From Streptomyces sp. RKND-216 (GTDB lineage: Bacteria; Actinomycetota; Actinomycetes; Streptomycetales; Streptomycetaceae), in the NCBI RefSeq assembly GCF_004795255.1, contig NZ_SSBQ01000002.1, forward strand, positions 415,001-479,000: 64,000 nucleotides of DNA. The letters are read 5' to 3'. Positions within the stretch are counted from its first letter, which is position 1. Every line of letters begins with the position of its first letter. The position numbers were made by a program, and so were the translations under genes. Of the stretch, positions 39,278-46,514 are shown piece by piece. A model generated the notes under the pieces. It saw nothing but the letters and a program-made list of their open reading frames with translations, was not told where the DNA came from and did not search any database.

Positions 39278-39901
39278 GTGGAGCAACGACCTGAATCCCC
39301 CGAACCGGCCGTGCTCAGCGCCGGCACGGACCCGACGCACATCCCCGGCCTGCCCGGACCGGCCACCGCGGCGGCGGAGCGGCAGCAGTCCCCCGACGCG
39401 TCGGTGGCGGAGGCTGAGCCCGCCACCGACGGCGGACCGGACGACGAGCCGCAGGCGCAGGAGCCGCCCCGGACCGGCGACTCCCCCGGCGCGGCCCTCG
39501 ACGAGGCCGAGGCGGACGACGAGGCGGGCGACGAGGCCGAGGCCGACGGCGAGACCGCGGACGCCGACGAACCGGCGGAACGCGACCCGCACGACGACGA
39601 AGAGCCGCCGGAAGGGCCCGCGTTCGAGGTGCGGGACCACCGGGGGGCGATCCTCGCGGACGGGCGCGGCGTGGTGTTCCGGCTGGACGACACCGAGGCG
39701 CGTTTCCGGTGGTCCGACATCGGCTCCGTCGAGATCGGCGCCTCCCGTTTCGCGAAGCGCTTCGAGGTCGCCGTCGGCACGCGGGACCCGCACCGCCGCT
39801 TCGACGCCGAGGTCATCGCGCCGACCCGCAAGACCCTCCAGCAGTGGACAGAGGACCTGGACGCCGTCCTCGACGCCTGGTTCGACGACGACCCGAAGTA
39901 G
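39278..39901 (+). CDS. Acidic protein of unknown function
   Basis: 207 aa from GTG 39278. The first 115 residues are disordered and rich in Asp, Glu, Ala and Pro. The C-terminal 90 residues look folded: FEVRDHRGAILADGRGVVFRLDD, then FRWSDIGSVEIGASRFAKRFEVAVGTRDPHRRFDAEVIA and LDAVLDAWFDDD. The folded part resembles a PH- or HU-like small beta domain, but no family is named. Codon use supports a real gene. Confidence 0.72.
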   Translation: MEQRPESPEPAVLSAGTDPTHIPGLPGPATAAAERQQSPDASVAEAEPATDGGPDDEPQAQEPPRTGDSPGAALDEAEADDEAGDEAEADGETADADEPAERDPHDDEEPPEGPAFEVRDHRGAILADGRGVVFRLDDTEARFRWSDIGSVEIGASRFAKRFEVAVGTRDPHRRFDAEVIAPTRKTLQQWTEDLDAVLDAWFDDDPK

Positions 39902-40567
39902 CCGGGTCCGCCGCCCGGCACAGCGGAGCCGCACACCGGGAACGAGATCACTCCGTTCCCGGTGGTGTAGGCTTCCCACGCCTGTCTCTGCTTCCTCCGG
40001 CACCTCACCGACGCGATGTTCGCGCAGGTCACGGCGGGGGCGGCGACTTCTTCTAGTGCTTCAGATCGAGAGGCACACAGCGCGGAGCCGATGCGGCCCC
40101 GTGCGAGGCCGGGGCACCTCCCGTGGATCTTTCGGGACGCCGTGGCCGGGTGTGTCTTCTCCCGCGCTGTCTGCTTGTCCGGACAGTTGAACGGGAGAGG
40201 ACCCCGCCGTGATCAGTACACCGGTTCCGCCGGCCGCCCGCACGCGGCGCCGCCCCCGGCCCTGCCCGTTGCCCGGCTCCGCAAGCCACGGGGGGCGGCC
40301 CGTGCCCGCCTGAGCGGCACGGGAGGTCGAGCTGCCCGGCACCGGCGACGGTCGTCACTACGCCGTGACAGGTCCCCACCCCCGGCGCACCTCTCTGCCG
40401 CAGCACCGGCCTTCCTCAGCCCTGTCACGCGCCCTTCAGCCAGCCCTTCCGCGCGCCCGCACGTCCGGGGCGGCGCGACACGCCCCCCGGCCGCAGACGG
40501 GCCGGTCCCCGGCGCCACCGCCACGCACCGGAGTCGTCTCCGGTCACCACCCCCGAGGGATCAGGAA
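39902..40567. other. Long non-coding stretch
   Basis: 666 bases with no convincing gene. A palindrome TGTCCGGACA sits at 40176-40185, followed by GAACGGGAGAGG and a GTG that would open a 34-residue Arg/Pro-rich reading; this looks like chance. The region probably contains the promoter and a leader for the ANTAR gene. Confidence 0.4.
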
Positions 40568-40936
40568 ATGAGCACGATCGACCCCGCCGACCGCGAGGTG
40601 ACCTCACCGGCGCGGGTGCCGGCCGACGGCGAGGCCGAATGCGGCCTCACCGTGGCCGAGTTGGAGGCGGAGATCGACCGGCTGCGCACCGAGGTGACGC
40701 AGTTGCGGCACGCGATGGCGAGCCGCAGCGTCATCGACCAGGCACGAGGCATGGTGATGGTGATGGCCCGCTGCCCTCCACAAGTCGCCTGGGAGGTCCT
40801 GGTGGAGGTCTCGCAGCACACCAACACCAAATTGCGCGACGTCGCCATGGCGCTGGTCGCCACCGCACAGGGCCGCACCAGGCTGCCCCAGCCGCTCGGC
40901 GCGGAACTCGCCGCCGCGCTGCGCCGCCGGAGGTGA
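40568..40936 (+). CDS. ANTAR-domain RNA-binding protein
   Basis: 122 aa from ATG 40568. A coiled coil (ELEAEIDRLRTEVTQLRHAMA) leads into the ANTAR three-helix bundle: SVIDQARGMVMVMARCPPQVAWEVLVEVSQHTNTKLRDVAMALV. ANTAR domains bind paired RNA hairpins and prevent transcription termination. No sensor domain precedes it; Streptomyces has many such single-domain proteins. GGGATCAGGAA upstream acts as a weak ribosome site. Confidence 0.85.
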   Translation: MSTIDPADREVTSPARVPADGEAECGLTVAELEAEIDRLRTEVTQLRHAMASRSVIDQARGMVMVMARCPPQVAWEVLVEVSQHTNTKLRDVAMALVATAQGRTRLPQPLGAELAAALRRRR

Positions 40937-41008
40937 GCCGGAGCGGACGAACGGGCCGGCGCGGCGGGCCCATGCCGTGGTGGCGCAGGGCCGTGGTGAC
41001 GCGACCGG

Positions 41009-41962
41009 TCAGGGCAGAGGGGCGCCGCGGGCGGCGAGCCACAGGTCGTACCACTCCTGGTGGTCGAGGCGGGGCGCGCCCAACGCCGCGTCACGGCAGG
41101 CACGGATGCGCTCCGGGCGGGTGGAGCCAACGACCGGGACGACGGCCGCGGGGTGGCGTTGCAGCCACCACAGCAGCACCGTCTCGGGCGTGGTGCCCTT
41201 GTCCTGGGCCAGCCGCCGGACGAGCGCGGCGGTCTGCCGGTCCTCCGGGGTGACCGGGCGGCCGGTGTACCGGCCCTGGGCGAGGGAACCCCAGGCCTGC
41301 AGCGCGACCCCGTGGGCCCGGCAGTGCTCAAGGGTCCCGTGCGGGAAGCCGTTGCCGGCGGCCTCTGCGGTGTTGACCACGACGCCGGACTCCAGCCAGT
41401 CCCGGTGGTGCAGGCTCATCTCCAGCTGGTTCACCTCCAGCGGGAAGGGCAGCGACGCCTGGAGGTGGGCGATCTGCGGGCCGCTCATGTTCGAGACGCC
41501 GAAGCGGCGCACCAGCCCCTGCCGGTGCAGCGAGGTGAGCGCCTCCGCGACGTCGTCGGGGTCGGCGAGCGGGTCGGGTCGGTGCAGCAGCAGGACGTCG
41601 ACGACGTCGGTGCGCAGCCGGGTCAGGCTCTCCTCGACGCGACGCACGACGGACGCGCCCCGCAGGTCGTAGTGGCCCGGACGGTCGCCGTCGGGGAGAC
41701 GGATGCCGCACTTGGTCTGCAGGGTGAGGCGTTCGCGCAGGCCGGGGCTGCGGGCGAGGACCTCGCCGAAGACGGCCTCCGCCTTGCCGTGCCGGTAGAT
41801 GTCGGCGTGGTCGAAGGTCGTGATGCCGCTGTCGAGCGCGGCCGCGACCGCCGCCTCCGCGGCGTCGACGTCGACCGGACCGTACGGTTCCGGCTGCCAG
41901 CTGCCGCCGAGACCCATGCATCCGTAGACGAGTCCGTTGCCTGCGCGGGGTCGAGTGGTCAC
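41009..41962 (-). CDS. Aldo/keto reductase (YdhF-like group)
   Basis: 317 aa from GTG 41962. The TIM-barrel tetrad is visible: Asp in FDHADIYRHGKAEAVFGE, Tyr in the same DIY segment, Lys in LQTKCGI, and His in LLLHRPDP. NADPH-binding residues are in VPVVGSTRPERI near the end. The closest known group is E. coli YdhF. The substrate is unknown. It is convergent with the ANTAR gene. Upstream, 41963-42270 is a degraded intergenic stretch. Confidence 0.85.
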   Translation of the reverse strand: MTTRPRAGNGLVYGCMGLGGSWQPEPYGPVDVDAAEAAVAAALDSGITTFDHADIYRHGKAEAVFGEVLARSPGLRERLTLQTKCGIRLPDGDRPGHYDLRGASVVRRVEESLTRLRTDVVDVLLLHRPDPLADPDDVAEALTSLHRQGLVRRFGVSNMSGPQIAHLQASLPFPLEVNQLEMSLHHRDWLESGVVVNTAEAAGNGFPHGTLEHCRAHGVALQAWGSLAQGRYTGRPVTPEDRQTAALVRRLAQDKGTTPETVLLWWLQRHPAAVVPVVGSTRPERIRACRDAALGAPRLDHQEWYDLWLAARGAPLP

Positions 41963-42270
41963 CGGACCACCTTCGCACGGCGCCTCCGGCACGGGCTCCG
42001 GCGCCCCCGGACGCCCCCGGGCCTCCGCCCGCGCCTCGAACGATGTCCTGTTTCGAGGAGGCCGGCCGCTGCACGCCGGTCGTACCGCGACGAAGGGGCA
42101 GCCCGGGCACGTCCGGTCGCCGTGGCGCTCGGCAACGCCTCGCTGCTGGGCGTCGGTCACCTCCTACGTGAGCGATGTCGGACCGCCGTCGCAGCAGGAC
42201 GTCGACGCGTCCACGTCCGACGTGCGCCACGTTCGACCCGCTGACCAGCCGCCGGCCGGGGGGCGGGGGG
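41963..42270. other. Degenerate intergenic DNA with a membrane-protein-like scrap
   Basis: Between the aldo/keto reductase and the lipoprotein-like remnant there is no intact gene. On the plus strand at about 42108-42230 one frame reads RPVAVALGNASLLGVGHLL then RERCRTAVAAG, which resembles the start of a Streptomyces multi-helix protein but soon becomes meaningless. It looks like decayed coding sequence. Confidence 0.35.
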
Positions 42271-42637
42271 TCAGCCCGCCGGCCGGATCCGGAGCACGGT
42301 GCTCCCGTCGCGGATGCCGTGGCGGCGCAGCCGCCGTTGCTGGAGAAGCCGGAGCGCGTGAGCGTGGTCATTATCCGCACGTCCTCGTCGCCGACAGCCG
42401 TCACCCGGAGCATGCCGAGGCCGAAGCGGTCCGGGAGCGGCAGCGTGACGGGACCGGGCACCTCGATCTCGCAGCTGCCGTCCGCGCAGGCCCGCAGATC
42501 CTCGCCGTCGGCGGCAGCCGGCAGCCGCGGCGGCACGGACGTGGACCGGGACGGGAACGGGCTCGCCGAGGGGGTGGACGCGGCGGAGCCGGAAGGGGAG
42601 GCGTCCTTCGCCCCGGCCTCCCCCGGCGCGCGGCGGG
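42271..42637 (-). pseudogene. Remnant of an exported protein, frameshifted
   Basis: On the minus strand a Ser/Pro-rich linker (ASPSGSAASTPSASPFPS) leads to DGEDLRACADGSCEIEV, then FGLGMLRVTAVGDEDV and a Gly/Ser segment SGFSSNGG. A one-base shift then continues as RHGIRDGSTVLRIRPAG and stop. The signal peptide that should precede the linker is missing, since the DNA runs straight into the glycosyltransferase gene. The composition is typical of Streptomyces lipoproteins of unknown function. Confidence 0.45.
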
Positions 42638-43843
42638 TCAGCCGCGGGCGGCCGCTTCGACGCGGTCCGCGGCCTGGGCCGGGCCGTCGACGGCGTGCAT
42701 CTCCCGCTGCAGCGCACGGACACCGGCGAGCACGCTCTCGTCGGCGACGAGCCGCTCGGCCTCGGTGCGCAGCCGCTCGGGCGTGACCTCGTCCTGCGGC
42801 AGGTGCGCCCCGAGGCCGAGTTCCGCCAGCCGCTCGGCGATGAAGTGCTGTTCGGGCGTGTAGGGCACGGCGACCACGGGCGTGCCCAGGTACATCGCCT
42901 CCATCACGCTGTTGGTCCCACCGTGGGAGACGAAGACGTCGGCGCGGCGCAGGACCGACAGCTGGGGCACCCAGCTCATCAGCCGCACATTGTCGGGCAC
43001 CGACCCGAGTTCGTCCCGGTCGACATGGTCGGCGGCCGCGACCACCACGTGCCAGTCGGTCCCGGCGAACGCCTCGATGTAGGTGCGCAGGATCGCCGCC
43101 TGGCCGTCGATCTGCATGCTGCCCCTGCTGACCAGGGCGACCGGTCGGCCCGGCTCCGGCTCTTCCCAGTCGGGCTCGTCGTCGCGGCTGCCCACGGAGG
43201 GGCCGACGAACGCGAACCGTTCGTCGAAGGTCTCGTGCGCGGGCTGGAAGGAACGCGGAAGGAACACCAGGTTCGACTCGTCGGCGGGCGCGTTGAACTC
43301 CTCCAGGGTCACGTGTGCCAGGCCGTGGTCCTTCAGCAACTGTCCCTGCTTGACGAAGAAGTCGATCAGCGCGGGATGGTGCGGATCGATCTCGTCGGCG
43401 AACAGCGACCCGATCTGCTGGGTGAGCGAGTACGTGTCGTTGGACGCCAGGGTCCCGAACATCTCGATCGCCGGGCGCTTCCACTTGCGAGCCAGCACCC
43501 GGCCCGCGGCGAACGTGCTGACGTCGTACAGCAGCACGTCGGGGATGTCGTCGCCGAACCCCTCCTCGAGCACGGGGACGGTGGCGATGCCCTCGTCGAT
43601 CGACCGGACGGGCTCGTGGACCATGTACTCGGCGTCCATCGTGTCCGGCAGCTTCCGGGACGTCAGCCACGACTCGTAGCACAGGGCCCGGGCTCCCGCG
43701 GCGGTCACCTTCTCCTCGAACCTGCGGGTGGTCGCGAAGGTCACGCGGTGCCCGCGCCGTACGAGCTCCTCGACGATGGGGAGCGTCGGGCTGACGTGTC
43801 CGAACTCGGGAAGCGGCATGAAAGCCACGTGGTACGCCGACAT
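42638..43843 (-). CDS. Macrolide-type glycosyltransferase (GT1, MGT group)
   Basis: 401 aa from ATG 43843; ATG 43864 is an alternative, and neither has a strong ribosome site. It is a GT-B fold enzyme: HVAFMPLPEFGHVSPTLPIVEELVRRGH at the N-terminus carries the catalytic His of the GHV segment, and the C-terminal nucleotide-sugar motif is SWVPQLSVLRRADVFVSHGGTNSVMEAMYLGTPVVAVP. It matches OleD/MgtA-type enzymes that glucosylate and inactivate macrolides, or broadly modify aromatic compounds. There is no biosynthetic cluster around it, so detoxification is the likelier role. Confidence 0.88.
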   Translation of the reverse strand: MSAYHVAFMPLPEFGHVSPTLPIVEELVRRGHRVTFATTRRFEEKVTAAGARALCYESWLTSRKLPDTMDAEYMVHEPVRSIDEGIATVPVLEEGFGDDIPDVLLYDVSTFAAGRVLARKWKRPAIEMFGTLASNDTYSLTQQIGSLFADEIDPHHPALIDFFVKQGQLLKDHGLAHVTLEEFNAPADESNLVFLPRSFQPAHETFDERFAFVGPSVGSRDDEPDWEEPEPGRPVALVSRGSMQIDGQAAILRTYIEAFAGTDWHVVVAAADHVDRDELGSVPDNVRLMSWVPQLSVLRRADVFVSHGGTNSVMEAMYLGTPVVAVPYTPEQHFIAERLAELGLGAHLPQDEVTPERLRTEAERLVADESVLAGVRALQREMHAVDGPAQAADRVEAAARG

Positions 43844-44021
43844 GGCCGCAGCATGCCAGCGCACGCACCGGCCGGGCGTCGCTCCGGATGATGTCTGAGG
43901 ACTTCATCAGTCCGCCCCTGCGCCACCGCTCCGGGCCGTGCGTCGAGAGCACCGAGGAGTACGCACCCGCCGGACGGAATGGCCGTGCGCCGACGCCCCG
44001 CTCCGGAGCAGAATCGGGACC

Positions 44022-44639
44022 ATGGCGGACATGCGAGCGTTCCGGGACGCGGTTACCGACTGGGCGGCGGGCGGCGCCGACGAACCCGCACACACACTGG
44101 CCGCGCGGCTGGAGGTGCGGACCGCAGTGCTGCTGGAGGGGCCGAGCGACCTCGCGGCCGTGGAGACGCTGGCCGCGCTCCGCAGCCGCGACCTGGCGGG
44201 CGAGGGCGTGTGCGTCATCCCGATGGGCGGGGCGATGAGCGTCGGCCGCTACGCCGGCCTCCTCGGGCGTACCGGGCTGGGGCTGCGGCTGACCGGCCTG
44301 TGCGACGAGCGGGAGCGGGGCTACTACGACCGGGCTCTGGACCGGGCCCGCGCGCCGCGCGACGGGATCTTCGTGTGCGTCCGGGACCTGGAGGAGGAAC
44401 TGATCCGCGCGCTGGGCGTGGCGAGGGTCGAGGAGATCGTGGAGGACGAGGGCGACCTGCGGGCCTGGCGGACCTTCGTCCGCCAGCCCGCCCAGCGCAG
44501 CGAGTCGCCCGAGCAGCAGATGCGGCGCTTCCTGGGCACGAAGAAGGGCCGCAAGATCCGCTACGGCACGCTCCTGGTCGGAGCCCTCGACGGCCGCCGG
44601 ACTCCCGCGCCCCTCGACGGCCTCCTGGCGAGTCTGTGA
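44022..44639 (+). CDS. Stand-alone TOPRIM-domain protein
   Basis: 205 aa from ATG 44022. A TOPRIM fold is suggested by the conserved glutamate in TAVLLEGPSDLAAVETLA and the acidic motif in LTGLCDERERGYYDRAL, with IPMGGAMSVGRYAGLLG between them, as in the C-terminal half of OLD-family nucleases. No ATPase domain is encoded with it. The C-terminal basic segment (FLGTKKGRKIRYG) may bind nucleic acid. Possible nuclease or ligand-binding protein; role unknown. Confidence 0.7.
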   Translation: MADMRAFRDAVTDWAAGGADEPAHTLAARLEVRTAVLLEGPSDLAAVETLAALRSRDLAGEGVCVIPMGGAMSVGRYAGLLGRTGLGLRLTGLCDERERGYYDRALDRARAPRDGIFVCVRDLEEELIRALGVARVEEIVEDEGDLRAWRTFVRQPAQRSESPEQQMRRFLGTKKGRKIRYGTLLVGALDGRRTPAPLDGLLASL

Positions 44640-44950
44640 CGTCGGCATTGGCCAGGGCGTCGATGACGCCGTGGGTTCGCTGCCGCGTTGATGTGGGGGG
44701 GACGACCCCGGGCAGCGAGGGCGACGCCCACCGCAGCCGCCCCGCCGGATCGGCGATGACCTGCACGTTCAGCCCGCGCTTCGTATGTTGACCGTGCCGC
44801 ACGTGGGCCAAGACCGGCAGAACCTGTCCCCCCTCAGTCAGCTTCGCCACCGCTCGCCCTGTTCGCGGCGATGTGCGGCCAGGTCGCGGGCGAGGAAGCG
44901 CAGGGTCGAGGTGGACAGATCGGCGCCGGCTGGGTGGACAACCACGCGGA
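44640..44950 (-). pseudogene. IS5-family transposase remnant
   Basis: In one frame LSTSTLRFLARDLAAHRREQGERWR matches the N-terminal part of IS5/IS112-type transposases. A one-base shift near 44840 continues as LTEGGQVLPVLAHVRHG. It then joins directly to QHTKRGLNVQVIADPAGRL and WASPSLPG from the DDE core, skipping about 80 residues that normally separate them. The rest of the core is lost. It sits 240 bases from tRNA-Leu. Not functional. Confidence 0.75.
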
Positions 44951-45070
44951 AGCTCCTGGCAGGACGACTGGAATCCGACACCCCCCGTCTACCAGGAACG
45001 TTCTCTACGCCCGCTGGGCTAGCACAGAAGTCACGCGGAAGCGGCAGGGACGGGCGGACGAGAAAACGGA

Positions 45071-45094
45071 CCCCGTTCGTGGTCACGAACGGGG
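45071..45094. terminator. Hairpin downstream of tRNA-Leu
   Basis: Arms CCCCGTTCGT and ACGAACGGGG around GGTC. It lies about 90 bases past the tRNA 3' end on the minus strand and could end the tRNA transcript. The surrounding 44951-45185 contains no other recognisable feature. Confidence 0.5.
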
Positions 45095-45185
45095 CCTGAG
45101 ACAAGATCGCCGGTGCGTCGGTCACGCCGCTGGCCGCGATCTTGATCGACTGACCGCGACATCGCAGGACAGGCGACCGGAAAAG

Positions 45186-45273
45186 TGGTGTCCGAGGGGG
45201 GACTTGAACCCCCACGCCCGATAAAGGGCACTAGCACCTCAAGCTAGCGCGTCTGCCATTCCGCCACCCGGAC
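45186..45273 (-). tRNA. tRNA-Leu (GAG anticodon)
   Basis: Class II cloverleaf on the minus strand: acceptor GTCCGGG/CTCGGAC, anticodon stem CTAGC/GCTAG with loop TTGAGGT (anticodon GAG), a long variable arm (GTGCCCTTTATCGGGCGT) and T stem GGGGG/CCCCC with TTCAAGT loop. CCA is encoded at the 3' end. Confidence 0.95.
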
Positions 45274-45358
45274 AGGGTGTCCCGCACGGCGTGCGCCGCG
45301 CTGACGGGACACACCATACCAAGGATCCGCGGTGCTCCTCACCTGGGTAAACCGGGAC

Positions 45359-45388
45359 GGAGGAGAGCCCCGGGCGGGGCCCTCCTCC
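45359..45388 (-). terminator. Hairpin terminator of the CHRD gene
   Basis: Arms GGAGGAGAGCCCC and GGGGCCCTCCTCC (one mismatch) around a 4-base loop, about 20 bases past the CHRD stop on the minus strand. Confidence 0.6.
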
Positions 45389-45407
45389 GTGGTTCACGGG
45401 TTCGGCG

Positions 45408-45914
45408 TCAGCGGTGGCTCTTCATGAGCTGCCCGCGCACGGCACCGGCCGGGAAGCGGTCGTTGTGGACGTTGACGTAGAAGAAGAACGGGTCCTTCTT
45501 GATGCCCTCAAGCTCCCAGAAGGTCAGGACGCGGGCGGCGTTGTTCGGGTTCTGCCAGCTGCGGGCGCGGATGCAGTCCGAGACGGCGCCGTTGCGCGGC
45601 GGGGTCTTGAGGGTGACGGCGATCGGACCGGCCTCGCCGCGGGGGCCGAAGTGGATGTGGGCGGCGGTCGGGGTGGCGACACGGCGGACGCTCAGCTTGT
45701 AGCAGAAGGTGCCGTTCTCGATCTTGTAGCGGAAGCGGCCTTCGCCGTTCCCGTCGCCGGGGCCGGGCACCTCCTGCTCGCCGTCGAGGTGGGCCCAGCC
45801 GGTGACCTTGTGCTTGCCGCCGCCCATCGCGTCGGCGCCGGCCGGCGCGGCCACGGTGGTGAGCAGGACCGAGGCGCCCAGGGCGGCCGCCGCAGCGAGG
45901 GATACAACGCGCAT
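45408..45914 (-). CDS. Secreted CHRD-domain protein
   Basis: 168 aa from ATG 45914, with AGGAG upstream. A signal peptide (residues 1-27, VSLAAAAALGASVLLTTVAAPAGA) is followed by a CHRD beta-domain: AHLDGEQEVPGPGDGNGEGRF, CYKLSVRRVATPTAAHIHFGPRGEAGPIAV, then VNVHNDRFPAGAVRGQL. CHRD domains occur in chordin and in many bacterial exported proteins of uncertain role. It has its own terminator and is probably monocistronic. Confidence 0.88.
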   Translation of the reverse strand: MRVVSLAAAAALGASVLLTTVAAPAGADAMGGGKHKVTGWAHLDGEQEVPGPGDGNGEGRFRYKIENGTFCYKLSVRRVATPTAAHIHFGPRGEAGPIAVTLKTPPRNGAVSDCIRARSWQNPNNAARVLTFWELEGIKKDPFFFYVNVHNDRFPAGAVRGQLMKSHR

Positions 45915-46071
45915 GTCGATGCTCCTGTGTGATCGGAGGGGTGATGCCCCCACGACGCTAAGTGAGCATCGGATATACCGCACCAACAGGGCGCATTCGT
46001 GTGTTTACCGGGTCGATATGGACGTGTCCCCCCGTGCGGCGTAGTGCACGGGAGGACGGGTCCGGCCGTCC

Positions 46072-46439
46072 GGGTGGCGTGCGGCGCTCAACCGCAGTCC
46101 CCGCGGGAGCACGGGGAACGGAGGTGGCGGCTGGAGCGCCGTACCGTGCTGAGCGAGCCGGCCGGGTTGGCGACGGGGCCGGTGGCGTCGTCCAGCCGCG
46201 TGGGGCCGTGTTCGCGGCGCGGGTCCAGGACGCAGCGGGCGCCGGTCTCGACGGTGGCCGTCAGGCCGTGGCGGGCGAGCAGCCGGGCGACGGTGGCGGT
46301 GCGGGCGGGGAGGTCCGGGGGCGAGGGGGTCGAGGTGCATGTAGTCGAGCGTCAGGCCGACGCCGTCGCAGCCGAGGTCGGCGAGCAGTGCGAGGGCCTC
46401 GGGGAAGAGGGCCCGAAGGGTGTCCGAGAGCACTTCCAC
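46072..46439 (-). pseudogene. TIM-barrel isomerase-like remnant, frameshifted
   Basis: One frame reads LFPEALALLADLGCDGVGLTLDYMHLDP. After a one-base shift inside the C-rich run near 46325-46340 another frame continues DLPARTATVARLLARHGLTATVETGARCVLDPRREHGPTRLDD. The two halves together resemble sugar-phosphate isomerase/epimerase-type TIM-barrel proteins, lacking the start and the end. The remainder of 45915-46514 holds nothing else recognised. Confidence 0.55.
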
Positions 46440-46514
46440 CCCAGGGAGCCAAGGGGTCAGGCTGGCCCGTACACGTCAGGAACCGTAGCCACCTTCCGCC
46501 CGGCTGGGAAGACC

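Noticed and set aside
40209..40313. 34-codon GTG frame with GGGAGAGG upstream
   Set aside because: Arg/Pro-rich content as expected from random high-GC DNA, with no conserved feature. The spacing to the ribosome-site-like sequence is also long.
42108..42230. Plus-strand membrane-protein-like frame
   Set aside because: Only about 30 residues look protein-like and there is no start, ribosome site or continuation. It is noted within the intergenic entry, not called as a gene.
41328..44648. 1106-residue minus-strand frame across several genes
   Set aside because: Composite of shadows. Only a short stretch near 42300-42630 has protein character, and it is reported as a remnant.
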